Notes: generated by a model not told the origin, from the sequence alone. A DNA stretch of 62,080 nt from Dokdonella immobilis (GCF_900115085.1 NZ_FOVF01000030.1:1-62080), one strand, 5' to 3'; shown: positions 8,473-19,011, numbered from the stretch's first letter. Made by a program: numbers and translations.

Positions 8473-8543
8473 GTAGGAGCGCCTTCAGGCGCGATGCTCT
8501 CCGTCACGTTGCGAAAAAGCATCGCGCCTGAAGGCGCTCCTAC
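8473..8543. repeat. REP palindrome copy 1 (GTAG type)
   Basis: Inverted arms GTAGGAGCGCCTTCAGGCGC ... GCGCCTGAAGGCGCTCCTAC around a short centre; first of three related elements in the 437-bp gene-free stretch after the halogenase. It resembles the GTAG-headed SMAG REPs described in Stenotrophomonas. Transcribed, it would also form a strong hairpin. Confidence 0.85.
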
Positions 8544-8644
8544 GAAGAGCGTGGTGGGCGAGGGATGTTGGGCTCGGGAGGTCGAACGGAAGCGCGAATG
8601 ACCGGCGCGGGCTTCCATGGCGTTTGACGCGTTCCCGCTTCGTT

Positions 8645-8717
8645 GTAGGAAGCGGCTTTAGCCGCGATGCATTCTTCGCAGCGTGACGAAGAGCATCGCG
8701 CGTGAACGCGCTCCTAC
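8645..8717. repeat. REP palindrome copy 2 (GTAG type)
   Basis: Left arm GTAGGAAGCGGCTTTAGCCG, right arm ending GCGCTCCTAC. The arms are of different subtypes (tttagccg versus gaacgcg), so base pairing is imperfect, unlike copy 1. 101 bp from copy 1. Confidence 0.75.
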
Positions 8718-8783
8718 GAAAACGACTGGAGCGCGAATGGGCCCAAGGGGTTTCGCTGGTGGGCGAGGCGTTGCCGCCTCGTC

Positions 8784-8855
8784 GTAGGAGCGGCTTTAGC
8801 CGCGATGCTCTCCGTCACCTTGCGAAAAAAGCATCGGGCCTGAACGCGCCCCTAC
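8784..8855. repeat. REP palindrome copy 3, supplying the stop codon of the DUF1203 gene
   Basis: Left arm GTAGGAGCGGCTTTAGCCGC, right arm ending GCGCCCCTAC at 8855. The terminal GTAG on the minus strand contains the TAG stop (8854-8852) of the neighbouring DUF1203 gene, so the element abuts or has invaded the end of that gene. Confidence 0.78.
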
Positions 8856-9334
8856 GGAGAAATGGCGACACGATCGACGCGACAGAGGTAGCATCCGCGT
8901 CTCGCTGCGTGCAGGTGCAGGTAGGCGACATCGGCGTTGTCGAGGATGCGCGTAATGAGTTCGGCGAGGGCGTTGCCATCGACGACATCGGCATCGACCA
9001 TGCGATCGGCGGCATCGTAGGCGCGCACCGAGACCAGCCGCCGCGTCAGATACGGCGGCAGCCGACCGGCCGCGAGATCCTGCGCGTGCGTGCGTCGGCT
9101 GACGAAGATCGGCCCACTGGCGCGATACGGCGAGGCCGCGGACTGATGCTCGAACGGCAGCAACAGCAGCTCGTCACCGACCTCGGCGTCGACCAGGCCG
9201 ACCCGGCAGGGATAGCCCGGATGTGCCTCTGCAGTGACGCGCTGAATGGCCCTTTCGGCGAGTTGCGCGTCATCAAGCTCGAACAGGGCCGAGAAATTCT
9301 GTGCGGGCAGGCCGCTTAGCTGGAATGAATGCAC
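8852..9334 (-). CDS. DUF1203 domain-containing protein
   Basis: 160 residues from GTG at 9334, which has AGGAG seven bases upstream; the longer in-frame ATG lacks such a signal. Characteristic DUF1203 pattern: SGLPAQNFSALFELDD at the start, HPGYPCRVGLVDAEVGDELL, then SPYRASGPIFV. Function unknown; cytoplasmic, no signal peptide. The TAG stop falls within a REP palindrome. Confidence 0.85.
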   Translation of the reverse strand: MHSFQLSGLPAQNFSALFELDDAQLAERAIQRVTAEAHPGYPCRVGLVDAEVGDELLLLPFEHQSAASPYRASGPIFVSRRTHAQDLAAGRLPPYLTRRLVSVRAYDAADRMVDADVVDGNALAELITRILDNADVAYLHLHAARRGCYLCRVDRVAISP

Positions 9335-9480
9335 GGGTGTTCTCCTGGGTATCGGGGAACACACTATCGCCGGGCCGGGCGCCGGATACTCGCCGGAAAC
9401 GGACATCGAACCGGCATGCCGTCGTTGCGCCGATCGACACCATCCGCGAGCGACCCCGCGCTCGTGGATGCCGACCCTTC

Positions 9481-9993
9481 CTAGCTAAGATCGCCGAGCA
9501 ACGCGTCCATGCTCGGTGCGGCGAGCCATTTGGCGATGTCCTCGCCGAGCGCGCGCACCGTGCGACCGAGCACCGAACACGAGCCCTTGTAACCGGCGAA
9601 CATTCCGCCCATCGAATTGCGCCGACCGGTGAAGCTGCCGATCAGTTCGCCATCGCGATAGAGTTTGCCGATCACGGTCGTGCTCTTGCGATGGCCAATG
9701 AACGGATTGCCTTCGGAAACCGCATCCTTGATGTGAACATCGAGCACCAATCCGGCCGCCTGTGCCTGAACCGAGTCGGCAAAGCGCACCTCGAGTCGAT
9801 GATCCTCGCGGGCGTATTCCTCGATGTAATCGGCCAGCTGTTCCTGGATCTGGCACTCTTTCTTGATCTTGCCGGCAATCACGGCGTCGTCCGCATACGG
9901 GACCGGTCTCGGGATAACGAGCGGGTCGGCCATTGCCTGCGCGCCGAGCGCCATCAAAAACGCGGTCGCGGCAAGTCTGAATCGATTGTCCAT
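9481..9993 (-). CDS. secreted protein of unknown function (DUF4410-like?)
   Basis: 170 residues from ATG 9993. Signal peptide of about 22 residues ending QAMA. The mature part contains GKLYRDGELIGSFTGRRNSM and ends in RTVRALGEDIAKWL, a pattern reminiscent of DUF4410/YajG-like periplasmic proteins, but the assignment is uncertain. Two Cys residues could form a disulfide. Divergent from the secreted-protein gene at 10172. Confidence 0.65.
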   Translation of the reverse strand: MDNRFRLAATAFLMALGAQAMADPLVIPRPVPYADDAVIAGKIKKECQIQEQLADYIEEYAREDHRLEVRFADSVQAQAAGLVLDVHIKDAVSEGNPFIGHRKSTTVIGKLYRDGELIGSFTGRRNSMGGMFAGYKGSCSVLGRTVRALGEDIAKWLAAPSMDALLGDLS

Positions 9994-10171
9994 GAGTCTA
10001 TTTCCCCTGGTCCGGCCTTGCTGGCTGACGCCGAACATGCCAAATCCGGGGGGCAGGATGCAAACCCGACCGATCGCGCCGGCCCTTTGCGAAATCCGAG
10101 AAGCAGGCGCAACATGAGGGTCCGAAGCGGCTGCTGCCGTATCACGCAACAAACAATGCTGGGGGTAGAAC

Positions 10172-10780
10172 ATGAAACCGGGATCATTGCTTGTGATGGT
10201 GGTGCTTGCTGGCGCATTTTCCACAACAGCGCTCGCCGCCGATACGAAGATCGATGTCGCCAGTGCAAATCCGGCGGTGGCGCCGGTCATCCGCGCCAGC
10301 ACCGACACGGTGATCAATTATCCGGGCGGCACCCCACCCGGCAACGTGATCGGCTCGTTCGATGCCCAGGATTCGACTTTCAACCGGCCGGTCAGCTGCG
10401 CCACGTTGTCCGGTGTCGGAACGGCGGTGCCATTCGACACGATCACCCTGACCAACTCCGGCGCGAGCACGGCTACGGTCAACATCCGCGTGGGCCAGCA
10501 AGGCGATCCGTCGACCGCCTGCGGCGAGGTGATCGATCCGTTCATGGTCGAATACGACACCAGCTTCAATCCCGCCTCGCCGCTGACCAATTGCCTGCAG
10601 GTCAATGACGACACCGGCGGGGCCGCCGATCGGTGCCCGAGCCTGACCGGGGTCAGCATTCCCAGCGGCGCCACGCGCGTCTATGTGCTGACCAGTTTCG
10701 ACAATGCTGCCGTTTTCAACTATGAAGTGACCTTTGCCGGAACGACCCCGGTCACGCTGCAGTCGTTCGGCATCGAATGA
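10172..10780 (+). CDS. secreted protein of unknown function
   Basis: 202 residues. Signal peptide (about 1-22, ending TALA). The mature part is rich in Thr/Ser/Pro/Asn and small residues with six Cys, typical of an extracellular beta-rich domain. It ends VTLQSFGIE. No family recognised. A 10-bp hairpin lies 63 bp after the stop. GGGG precedes the ATG at a suitable distance. Confidence 0.75.
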   Translation: MKPGSLLVMVVLAGAFSTTALAADTKIDVASANPAVAPVIRASTDTVINYPGGTPPGNVIGSFDAQDSTFNRPVSCATLSGVGTAVPFDTITLTNSGASTATVNIRVGQQGDPSTACGEVIDPFMVEYDTSFNPASPLTNCLQVNDDTGGAADRCPSLTGVSIPSGATRVYVLTSFDNAAVFNYEVTFAGTTPVTLQSFGIE

Positions 10781-10842
10781 CGCAGCGCGGAGTCCGCACC
10801 GACAGGGTCAAGTCGACGCGGTACCTGTGGCGCAATCAACAC

Positions 10843-10870
10843 GACGCCTGTCTGTAAGCGGACAGGCGTC
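10843..10870. terminator. hairpin downstream of secreted-protein gene
   Basis: GACGCCTGTC - TGTAAGCG - GACAGGCGTC: perfect 10-bp stem, 8-nt loop. It lies between convergent genes (10780 and 10980), the right place for a bidirectional terminator, but no U-tract follows on either strand. Confidence 0.45.
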
Positions 10871-10979
10871 GAGGCCACCCGCCACCGCGCCGCCATGCAG
10901 CATGCCTGGCGAGTCTTGGGAATGCCATGGCGGTTGCGCGGCTAGAGCCGCTTTGCCTTGGGGCCGGCGTGGCCGGCGC

Positions 10980-11711
10980 TCAGCCCATGCCGCCGTTGAT
11001 GCCGATGACCTGGCCATTGATGTAGCCGGCCGAGTCACCGCACAGGAAACAGACCAGGGCAGCGACTTCCTCGGGCGTGCCGATGCGCGCGGCCGGCACC
11101 ATGGCCTTGACCATTGCCGCATCGAAACTGTCGCCGAGCATGCTGCCGGCGATCATGCCCGGGGCAACGACGTTGACCGTGATGCCGCGCGAGGCCATCT
11201 CGCGGGCCAGCGACTTGGAGGCGCCGTGCAGGGCCGCCTTGGCCGCCGCGTAGTTGGTCTGGCCGCGGTTGCCAAGCACCGCGGCGACCGACGACACGCT
11301 GACGATGCGGCCATGGCGCAGGCGTGCCATCGGCAGCAACAGCGGCTGGGTGACGTTGAAGAAGCCGTGCAGCGAGACATCGATGACCCGGCGCCACTGC
11401 GCTTCGCTCATGCCGGCCATCGGCGCGTCGTCGTGGATGCCGGCATTGTTGACGACGACCGCGATCGGGCCAGCGGCGAGCAGGGTCTCGATCGCCGCAC
11501 GCGCCGCAGCACCGTCGGCGACGTCGAAGGCGATCGCCGAGGCGGTGCCGCCCGCAGCCTCGATTTCGTCGGCCACGCCGCGGGCGCGATCGATGTGGCT
11601 GTTGGCGTGCACGATCACGTTGAAGCCGGCGGCACCGAGCGCGCGCGCGATCGCGCGGCCGATGTCGCCACTGCCGCCGGTGACGAGGGCGCGACGCGGG
11701 GATGCATTCAT
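10980..11711 (-). CDS. FabG-like 3-oxoacyl-ACP reductase (SDR)
   Basis: 243 residues. TGGSGDIG (11-18) binds NADP; NNAGIHDD, the catalytic Ser (SVSSVAAV) and YAAAK give the N-S-Y-K tetrad; the C-terminus INGQVIGINGGMG is FabG-like. Reduces beta-ketoacyl-ACP. Housekeeping fabG normally sits with other fab genes; this copy lies a few kb from the aryl-polyene ketosynthases, whose clusters need a dedicated ketoreductase. It may therefore serve that pathway although separated by unrelated genes (inference). Co-directional with the TonB receptor gene, 85 bp apart. Confidence 0.87.
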   Translation of the reverse strand: MNASPRRALVTGGSGDIGRAIARALGAAGFNVIVHANSHIDRARGVADEIEAAGGTASAIAFDVADGAAARAAIETLLAAGPIAVVVNNAGIHDDAPMAGMSEAQWRRVIDVSLHGFFNVTQPLLLPMARLRHGRIVSVSSVAAVLGNRGQTNYAAAKAALHGASKSLAREMASRGITVNVVAPGMIAGSMLGDSFDAAMVKAMVPAARIGTPEEVAALVCFLCGDSAGYINGQVIGINGGMG

Positions 11712-11796
11712 CGAAGGGTTTCCTGGGCCAGGGCCGAATCAGCCGAAGCCGTCGAGGATAGCAAGCCCGCAGCCATTGCCGCGGGCCCGAGCCGCC

Positions 11797-13950
11797 TCAG
11801 TGCCCGCCCCACTGCCACTGCAGACCCACGGTCAGGCTGCGCCCGGCGGCCGGTTCGTAGTAGCGGCCGTTGCCGTCGTTGACGATGACCGAGCCGGCGT
11901 AGCGGCGGTCGAACAGGTTGTCGAGATCGGCGAATGCACGCAGCTTTCCGTTGGCCAGGGCGAGGCCGTAGCCGAGATCGAGGCCGAACACGTCGTAGGC
12001 GGCGGCGGACTGCGAAGCGATGTCGTTGACCGGCACGTCACCGACATGCTCGAAGCGCGCCCGCCAGCGCCAGCCGGTGTCGTCGCCATGCACGAGTTGC
12101 GCGTGCACGCTGAGGCGCGGTACGCCGGGCAGGCGGCTGCCGCTCGCGACCGGCACCGATGGTGTCGTGCACGGGGTGCCAGCGCAGGCCAGGAACGGCG
12201 AACGGAAACGCGCGTCGAGCCAGGTCGCGGCCAGTTGCAGGCGCCAGGCCCCGCTCCATTGGGCCTGAACGGATGCCTCGGCGCCCTGGCGCCGGGCACG
12301 CGCGACGTTGCGGTAAGTCGAACGACCGCCGGCATTGGTCGCGACCGCGATTTCATCGTCGGTGTCGGCGCGGAACAGGGCCACATTCGCTTCGAGCGCC
12401 GGGGCGAGGCGCAGCTTGGCGCCCAGTTCGCTGCTGTGCGAGCGCGCCGGGCGCAACTCGAAGTTGAGGCCTGCGCCGCCATCGCTGCGGTAGCCGAGTT
12501 CGGCCAGGGTTGGCGTCTCGAAGCCCTCGCCCCAGTTTGCATACAGACGCAGATCATCGTGCGGACGAACGATCAGGCCGGCCACCGGCGTGGTCGCGGT
12601 GTAGTCGCGGCGGCCGCTGTCGTCGGGATTGCCGGTGCCGACATAGCGATCCGCAACCGTAAAGGCGAGCGTGCTGCGGCGCCCGCCGACGAACAGCGAC
12701 CAGGCCTCGGCCGGTGTCCACTGCAACTGGGCGTATTGGTCGACGCTGCGCACGCGATCGGTTTCATCGCGGCGCATGACACCGCGCACGCCGAGCAGGT
12801 CGCCGAAGAAATTCTCGTAGCCGCGGCGCTGCTGGTCGAAATCCTCGATGCTGGTGCCGATCGTGAGTTCGAAAGGCGCGCTGCGCCACGACCAGCGCAG
12901 GTCGGCGCCGCGGTAGTCGCCGTCGAGGTCGACCACGCCGCCGCCGCTGCCCGGGCTGGCCTGCGCGCCAACCGGAATGGCGAGGAACTGGGTGACCTCG
13001 CGGCGCCCGGCATAGGCGAGCAGGCGCCAGTCCTGGTGCGCGCTGAGGGTCTGCTCCCAGATCGCGCCGCCCTGGGTCTGTCGGACCTCCTTGCGGGTAT
13101 CGAACAGCCGCGCCACCGCCGTGGCCTGGCGCGGATCCTCGGCGAATTCCTCGCGGCTGAGTCCGAGCGGATCTTCGGCTTCGGGGATCGACAGCGTGTT
13201 GGCCAGCACGGTCAGGCGAGCGCCATCGGCGGACTGCCAGGCCAGCTTGGCATTCGCGGAGATGCGCTCGGCCGCGCTGTGATCGCGATACCCGGCGGTG
13301 CGGAAACGATCCAGGTCGAGGTTGCTGTCGAGGGCGCCGAAGCGGTCGCGCCAGTTCAGGCTGGTCCGCGCAGCGGCGTCGCTGCCGCCGGCCAGGCCAA
13401 GACGCCACTCGGGCGGATCCGCGCCATCCGCCGTGAACAGCTGGATCACGCCGGCCGAGGCATTGCCGTAGAGCGCCGAGAACGGCCCGCGCAGGACCTC
13501 GATGCGCTCGGCCGAATCGAGATTGAAATGGGAAACCTGGCCGGCGCCATCTGGCATCGTCGCAGGAATGCCGTCGGTGTAGAGGCGCACACCGCGCACG
13601 CCGAAGGTCGCCCGCGAGCCGAATCCGCGGATCGAGATCTGCTCGTCCTGGGCGCGATTCTGGCGGTTGCGCACAAGCACTCCGGGGACCCCACCGAGGA
13701 CTTCCGAGAGGTCGACAGCGAGGCGATCGGAGCCGGCGGGATCGATACGTACGGCATCGATCGCGGCCGGCACTTCGAAGGCCGGCTCGCTGGCTCGCGT
13801 CGCCGTGACCACGACCGCCGGCAGCGGCGCTCCGGCATCGCCCGCGGGTTCCGCGCGCACAGCGGCCGGACGCAGCGCGGCCAGCAGCATGGAGAGAGCC
13901 AGCAGGGTCACTTCCCGCTGGTGCCGGGTCTTGCCCGCAAGCGCACTCAC
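11797..13950 (-). CDS. TonB-dependent outer membrane receptor
   Basis: 717 residues from a GTG at 13950. Signal peptide to about residue 33, TonB-box-like AVVVTATRASEP, plug domain (VLGGVPGVLVRNRQN, SIRGFGSRATFGVRGVRLY, RIEVLRGPFSALYGNASAGV), then a beta-barrel ending in GLQWQWGGH. Imports an unidentified substrate, usually a metal chelate. The GTG overlaps the stop of the antiporter gene (GTGA, 13950-13947), an unusual coupling of an outer-membrane receptor to an inner-membrane ion exchanger. No Fur box recognised. Confidence 0.92.
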   Translation of the reverse strand: MSALAGKTRHQREVTLLALSMLLAALRPAAVRAEPAGDAGAPLPAVVVTATRASEPAFEVPAAIDAVRIDPAGSDRLAVDLSEVLGGVPGVLVRNRQNRAQDEQISIRGFGSRATFGVRGVRLYTDGIPATMPDGAGQVSHFNLDSAERIEVLRGPFSALYGNASAGVIQLFTADGADPPEWRLGLAGGSDAAARTSLNWRDRFGALDSNLDLDRFRTAGYRDHSAAERISANAKLAWQSADGARLTVLANTLSIPEAEDPLGLSREEFAEDPRQATAVARLFDTRKEVRQTQGGAIWEQTLSAHQDWRLLAYAGRREVTQFLAIPVGAQASPGSGGGVVDLDGDYRGADLRWSWRSAPFELTIGTSIEDFDQQRRGYENFFGDLLGVRGVMRRDETDRVRSVDQYAQLQWTPAEAWSLFVGGRRSTLAFTVADRYVGTGNPDDSGRRDYTATTPVAGLIVRPHDDLRLYANWGEGFETPTLAELGYRSDGGAGLNFELRPARSHSSELGAKLRLAPALEANVALFRADTDDEIAVATNAGGRSTYRNVARARRQGAEASVQAQWSGAWRLQLAATWLDARFRSPFLACAGTPCTTPSVPVASGSRLPGVPRLSVHAQLVHGDDTGWRWRARFEHVGDVPVNDIASQSAAAYDVFGLDLGYGLALANGKLRAFADLDNLFDRRYAGSVIVNDGNGRYYEPAAGRSLTVGLQWQWGGH

Positions 13951-15809
13951 GATGCCGGCGCGGCACTGCCGCTTGCTTCAGCCGGCTCGGCAACCGGCGT
14001 CCCGGCCTTGCTCGGCGCACCCGTCCCATCCGGCTTCAGATGCAGGGCCATGATTTCCCAGCCGCTCCGGGCCGGCGGCTCGGCATTCGAGGTGAACGGA
14101 ATCAGGCGCCGCTTCGGATCGATCGCGAACAGCGGGATGGCGAGGCCTTCGCTGCGCTCGATCAGGTCGGCCAGGGTGTAGTTGTCCTTGAGCTTGCTGG
14201 TCTTGATCGTGGCGCCGCTCTCGAGGGCCTGCTCGAGGGCGAGATCGTCGATACGGTCGTCGAACAGCCACGGCATCTTGAGGCTTCCGCTCAGGGTCAT
14301 CTTGGCCTTGTCGTGGTCCTCGCTGGTGCGCAGGGCGTAGACGCCGTCGGTACCGAGTTCGGAACGGTAGTGCAGGCAGGCGAGGGTGTTCTGCCCGGGC
14401 CGATCGCTCATCGCCAGCAGGCGGGCGACACCGCTGAAATCGAGATGGTGATCGGCGTGATCGGACACGATGCGGCCGAAATAGGTCTTCAGCCCGCCCA
14501 TGCGCGCGCGCTTGAGCGCATCCCAGTTGCTGTCGGCCAGGGTCACGTCGAAACCCGACTTCTTCAGGGCCTGGCCGATCGCCACCGGCGCTGGACCCGA
14601 GCCGACGATGATCACGCCCATCGGCTGCTCCTCGGCCAGCTTCCAGCGCAGGGCAAGACGCCGCGCGGTGAAGCTCTGGATCAGCACGCTGGCGATGATG
14701 ATGCTGAAGATGGCCGGCACCAGCAGCTGGCCGCCCGGCACGCCTTCGGCTTCGAGGCGCAGGGCGAACAACGAGGCGACCGCGGCCGCGACGATGCCGC
14801 GCGGACCGATCCAGGCGATCAGGCCGCGCTCGCGCATCGTGAGTTTCGATGCGGTCGCGCTGGCGAACACGGCCATCGGCCGGGCCAGCAGGAACACCGC
14901 CGCAAGGAACAATGGGAAGCCCCAGCCGAGGCTCTGGAAACTGCCGAGGTCGAGCCGTGCCGCAAGGATGATGAAGAGCAGCGAGACCAGCAGCACGGTC
15001 AGGCTCTCCTTGAAGTTGAGCACGTCCTCCATGTCGAGGTCGCGCATGTTCGCCAGAATCACGCCCATCACGGTGACGGCGAGCAGTCCGGCTTCATGGG
15101 CCAGCATGTTGCTGGCCGTGAACGCGCTGAACAGGATCGCCAGGGTGACCACATTGCGCAGGTACCACGGCACCAGATGGCGCTTGAGCAGGCCGCCGAG
15201 CAGCAGCGCGGCCAGGGCACCGAGCGCGCTGCCGGAAAGGATCAGTTCGCCGAGCACCCACCAGGTGTGGTTGTTGTAGCCCTTGAGCACGAACTCGAGT
15301 GCGATCACGGCGAGGATCGCGCCGATCGGATCGATGATGATGCCTTCCCAGCGCAGTACCTTGTCGATGGCCGGGGTCGGCCGGATTGCACGCAGCATCG
15401 GTACGACCACGGTCGGTCCGGTCACGCAGGCGATGCTGCCGATCAGCAGGGCAATGCCGAACGGCGCCCTGAGGAAGTAGAGCGCAGCCGCGGTCAGCAC
15501 GAAGATGTTGATCGCGGCACCGAGCGTGACCAGGTTGAGGATCGGTCCGCGCAGGCCATGGATTTCGCGGAAGCGCAGGGTCAGCGCGCCTTCGAACAGG
15601 ATGATCGCCACCGACAGCGAGGTCAGCGGGAACAACAGCTCGCCGAACAGCGCGTCCGGATCGAGCACATGCAGGACCGGCCCGATCACGATGCCGACGC
15701 CGAGCAGTAGCACGATCGCCGGCAGGCGCACGCGCCAGGCAATCCACTGCGCCAGCACGCCGAGCACGACGATGCCGGTCAGGGCCAGTGGAAGCGGAAT
15801 GGCGGGCAT
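13947..15809 (-). CDS. cation:proton antiporter with C-terminal RCK (TrkA-N) domain
   Basis: 620 residues from ATG 15809; the upstream in-frame extension is not membrane-like. About 12 membrane spans in residues 5-395, with the ion-site segments ACVTGPTVVVPM and WEGIIIDPIGAILAV typical of NhaP-type CPA1 exchangers, followed by a nucleotide-binding RCK domain starting GVIIVGSGPAPVAIGQAL and a Pro/Ala-rich tail. Exchanges K+ or Na+ for H+ across the inner membrane; the RCK domain suggests gating by nucleotide. First gene of the unit with the TonB receptor. Confidence 0.9.
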   Translation of the reverse strand: MPAIPLPLALTGIVVLGVLAQWIAWRVRLPAIVLLLGVGIVIGPVLHVLDPDALFGELLFPLTSLSVAIILFEGALTLRFREIHGLRGPILNLVTLGAAINIFVLTAAALYFLRAPFGIALLIGSIACVTGPTVVVPMLRAIRPTPAIDKVLRWEGIIIDPIGAILAVIALEFVLKGYNNHTWWVLGELILSGSALGALAALLLGGLLKRHLVPWYLRNVVTLAILFSAFTASNMLAHEAGLLAVTVMGVILANMRDLDMEDVLNFKESLTVLLVSLLFIILAARLDLGSFQSLGWGFPLFLAAVFLLARPMAVFASATASKLTMRERGLIAWIGPRGIVAAAVASLFALRLEAEGVPGGQLLVPAIFSIIIASVLIQSFTARRLALRWKLAEEQPMGVIIVGSGPAPVAIGQALKKSGFDVTLADSNWDALKRARMGGLKTYFGRIVSDHADHHLDFSGVARLLAMSDRPGQNTLACLHYRSELGTDGVYALRTSEDHDKAKMTLSGSLKMPWLFDDRIDDLALEQALESGATIKTSKLKDNYTLADLIERSEGLAIPLFAIDPKRRLIPFTSNAEPPARSGWEIMALHLKPDGTGAPSKAGTPVAEPAEASGSAAPAS

Positions 15810-16037
15810 GATCGGGGCGAGGGCGAGGCAGCAGGGAGCAGGCTCGCGATGATACGCAGTTGACGTGGCACGCGCCCCTGGCATGTCCATCCCACCGCTG
15901 CGGGTCAACGATCGCGCTTCGGCAGCCCGCACGAGAATGTCCGAGCGCATCGTCGCCCGACGGTTCGCGGGGATCGCGGCGAGCGGACTGCCTGGCCCTG
16001 GCCAGACCGCTCGCCGGTGCGATCAGGTAGCCGCGCC

Positions 16038-16472
16038 TCAGCCGGCAGCGCTTTCGGCGACGAAATCCATCGATGCGGAATTGAGGCAGAAGCGCAGCCC
16101 GGTCGGCTTCGGTCCGTCCGGGAATACGTGGCCGAGGTGGCCATCGCAGCGCGCGCAGCGGATCTCGACGCGGACCATGCCGTGGCTGATGTCGCGCAAC
16201 TCGCGCACATGCCCGGGATCGTACGGCGCGAAGAAGCTCGGCCAGCCGCTGCCCGATTCGAACTTGTTGTCGGAACGGAACAGCGGAAGCGCGCAGAGCT
16301 TGCAGACGTAGGTGCCATCCTCGTGGTTGTCGAGCAGGCCGCCGCAGAACGGATGTTCGGTGCCGTGGTCGAGCAGGATGCGGCGCTCCTCCGCGCTGAG
16401 TTTCTGTGCGAGGCGCTCGCGCTCGGCCGGCGCCAGCGGGGTGATGTCGTAACCCGATGCCGAGGTCGTCAT
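16038..16472 (-). CDS. msrB: peptide-methionine (R)-S-oxide reductase MsrB
   Basis: 144 residues. Reduces methionine-R-sulfoxide. Zn-binding CxxC pairs C57/C60 (CKLC) and C106/C109 (CARC), core FESGSGWPSF, GHVFPDG, and the catalytic Cys129 in RFCLNSASM. The ATG overlaps the stop of msrA (TGATG), so the two stereospecific reductases are made together. No signal peptide, so cytoplasmic. Confidence 0.96.
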   Translation of the reverse strand: MTTSASGYDITPLAPAERERLAQKLSAEERRILLDHGTEHPFCGGLLDNHEDGTYVCKLCALPLFRSDNKFESGSGWPSFFAPYDPGHVRELRDISHGMVRVEIRCARCDGHLGHVFPDGPKPTGLRFCLNSASMDFVAESAAG

Positions 16473-17110
16473 CAGCGGCCCCGCTTGAGCTTGTCGCCGA
16501 ACTTCTGCCGCAACTTGGCGACCTTCGGCGCCGCCACCGCGGCGATGTAGCCCTGCTCGGGATGCAGCTCGGCGTAGTTGTGGTGGTAGGCCTCGGCCTC
16601 GTGGAAGGCTTCCAGCGGCACCACCTCGGTGACGATCGGCGCGTTGAACACGCCGGCCGCGTCGAGCTGGCGGATATAGGCTTCGGCCACTTCCTTCTGC
16701 GCGGCGTCGGCGTAGAAGATCACCGAGCGGTACTGGCGACCGCGGTCCTCGCCCTGGCGATCCTTCTGGGTCGGGTCGTGGGCGACCGCAAAATATACCT
16801 TGAGCAATTGACCGAAGCTCGTGCGCTTCGGATCGAAGCGGATCGAGACGACCTCGGCGTGATTGGTGGTGCCGCTGCAGACGGTCTTGTAGTCGGCATT
16901 GTGCGCGCCGTCGCCGCTGTAGCCGGGCGCCACCGCGCTGACTCCGTCAATTTCCTTGTAGACGGCCTCCACGCACCAGAAGCAGCCGCCGCCGAGTACG
17001 GCCTGCTGTTCGCCGCCCGCGCTGGCCGGGTCGATGTCGCGCTCGGGGTTCGGGAAGTCGCCACGCGCGATGGCGAGGTTGGCGCCGGGGATCTCGCAGA
17101 CGAGACTCAT
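16472..17110 (-). CDS. msrA: peptide-methionine (S)-S-oxide reductase MsrA
   Basis: 212 residues from ATG 17110, with AGGAAT just upstream; the frame is open far upstream but that part is non-coding. Active site GCFWC (C43, with C46), EAYHHNYAELHPEQGY and the SGTTNHAEVV loop are standard MsrA. First gene of msrAB. Divergent from the formaldehyde dehydrogenase gene across a 241-bp promoter region. Confidence 0.96.
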   Translation of the reverse strand: MSLVCEIPGANLAIARGDFPNPERDIDPASAGGEQQAVLGGGCFWCVEAVYKEIDGVSAVAPGYSGDGAHNADYKTVCSGTTNHAEVVSIRFDPKRTSFGQLLKVYFAVAHDPTQKDRQGEDRGRQYRSVIFYADAAQKEVAEAYIRQLDAAGVFNAPIVTEVVPLEAFHEAEAYHHNYAELHPEQGYIAAVAAPKVAKLRQKFGDKLKRGR

Positions 17111-17303
17111 GGGGATTCCTGGTGAGGGGGCTGCCCACTCAATGCGATCTTGCCAGCGAAATTCAAGCGTGCGGGCAGCCGGTTGATGGGCCAGAAGACC
17201 GCCCTGGCGGGGAAGGGATTTCGCCGGGTCCGGTTGCGGTGCTGGCGCCGGGCACACGGGCAACTGGGAATGTCGCGTTGCGCTCGATACAGTAGGGCTT
17301 TGA

Positions 17304-18464
<1,161 letters not shown>

Positions 18465-18477
18465 GCCGCGCGCGCCC

Positions 18478-18807
18478 TCAGAAGGCGTCGTCGGATCCGG
18501 TCGAGAGGCTTGCGACCACGTCGTAGTGGTGGACCAGCGGTTCCATTTCGAGCAGGAACTGGTCGTCCTCGGGGTAGTACACCGAGCGGTCCGGATTCTC
18601 GCCGGCGAAGGCGCGCACCGCGTCCATCGAATCCCACAGCGAGACCAGCATGATCTCGCAATGCTCGCCCTGGATGCGCCGCAGCACCTTGACCCCGCGA
18701 TTGCCGCTGGTCTTCTCGTAGTCGCGCAGACCGGTCTCGCGCAGGTAGTCGAGATAGGCGTCGGCCCTTTCGGCCAGGGTGATGCCACGCCAGATGCGCG
18801 CGATCAT
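18478..18807 (-). CDS. antibiotic biosynthesis monooxygenase-fold (ABM) protein
   Basis: 109 residues from ATG 18807 with GGAGAT upstream. Small dimeric alpha+beta barrel pattern: MIARIWRGITLAERADAYLDY, RRIQGEHCEIMLVSLWDSMDAVRAFAGEN, and DDQFLLEMEPLVHHYDVV. Some relatives degrade haem or quinols; most are uncharacterised. Divergent from the membrane protein at 19012. Confidence 0.82.
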   Translation of the reverse strand: MIARIWRGITLAERADAYLDYLRETGLRDYEKTSGNRGVKVLRRIQGEHCEIMLVSLWDSMDAVRAFAGENPDRSVYYPEDDQFLLEMEPLVHHYDVVASLSTGSDDAF

Positions 18808-19011
18808 GGGAGATCTCCGCCACACGGGTGGCTGATGATCGCATATCGGCGGCGCCTTTTCGGTGCGTATCCGAAGCGCCGCAGCGGACCCGGTTCGGGG
18901 CCGGCCAGAATCGCGCGATCGCCTGCCGAACCACCATGGTGGCGGGCGGCGCGCGACCGGGCCGGGCATCCGGGCTAGACTTCCGACCCGGTCGAAACGG
19001 GAGGGCATGGC

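Noticed and set aside
8473-8855. CRISPR-like array
   Set aside because: Only three units, each an inverted repeat with different arms, no uniform spacers and no cas genes; these are REP elements.
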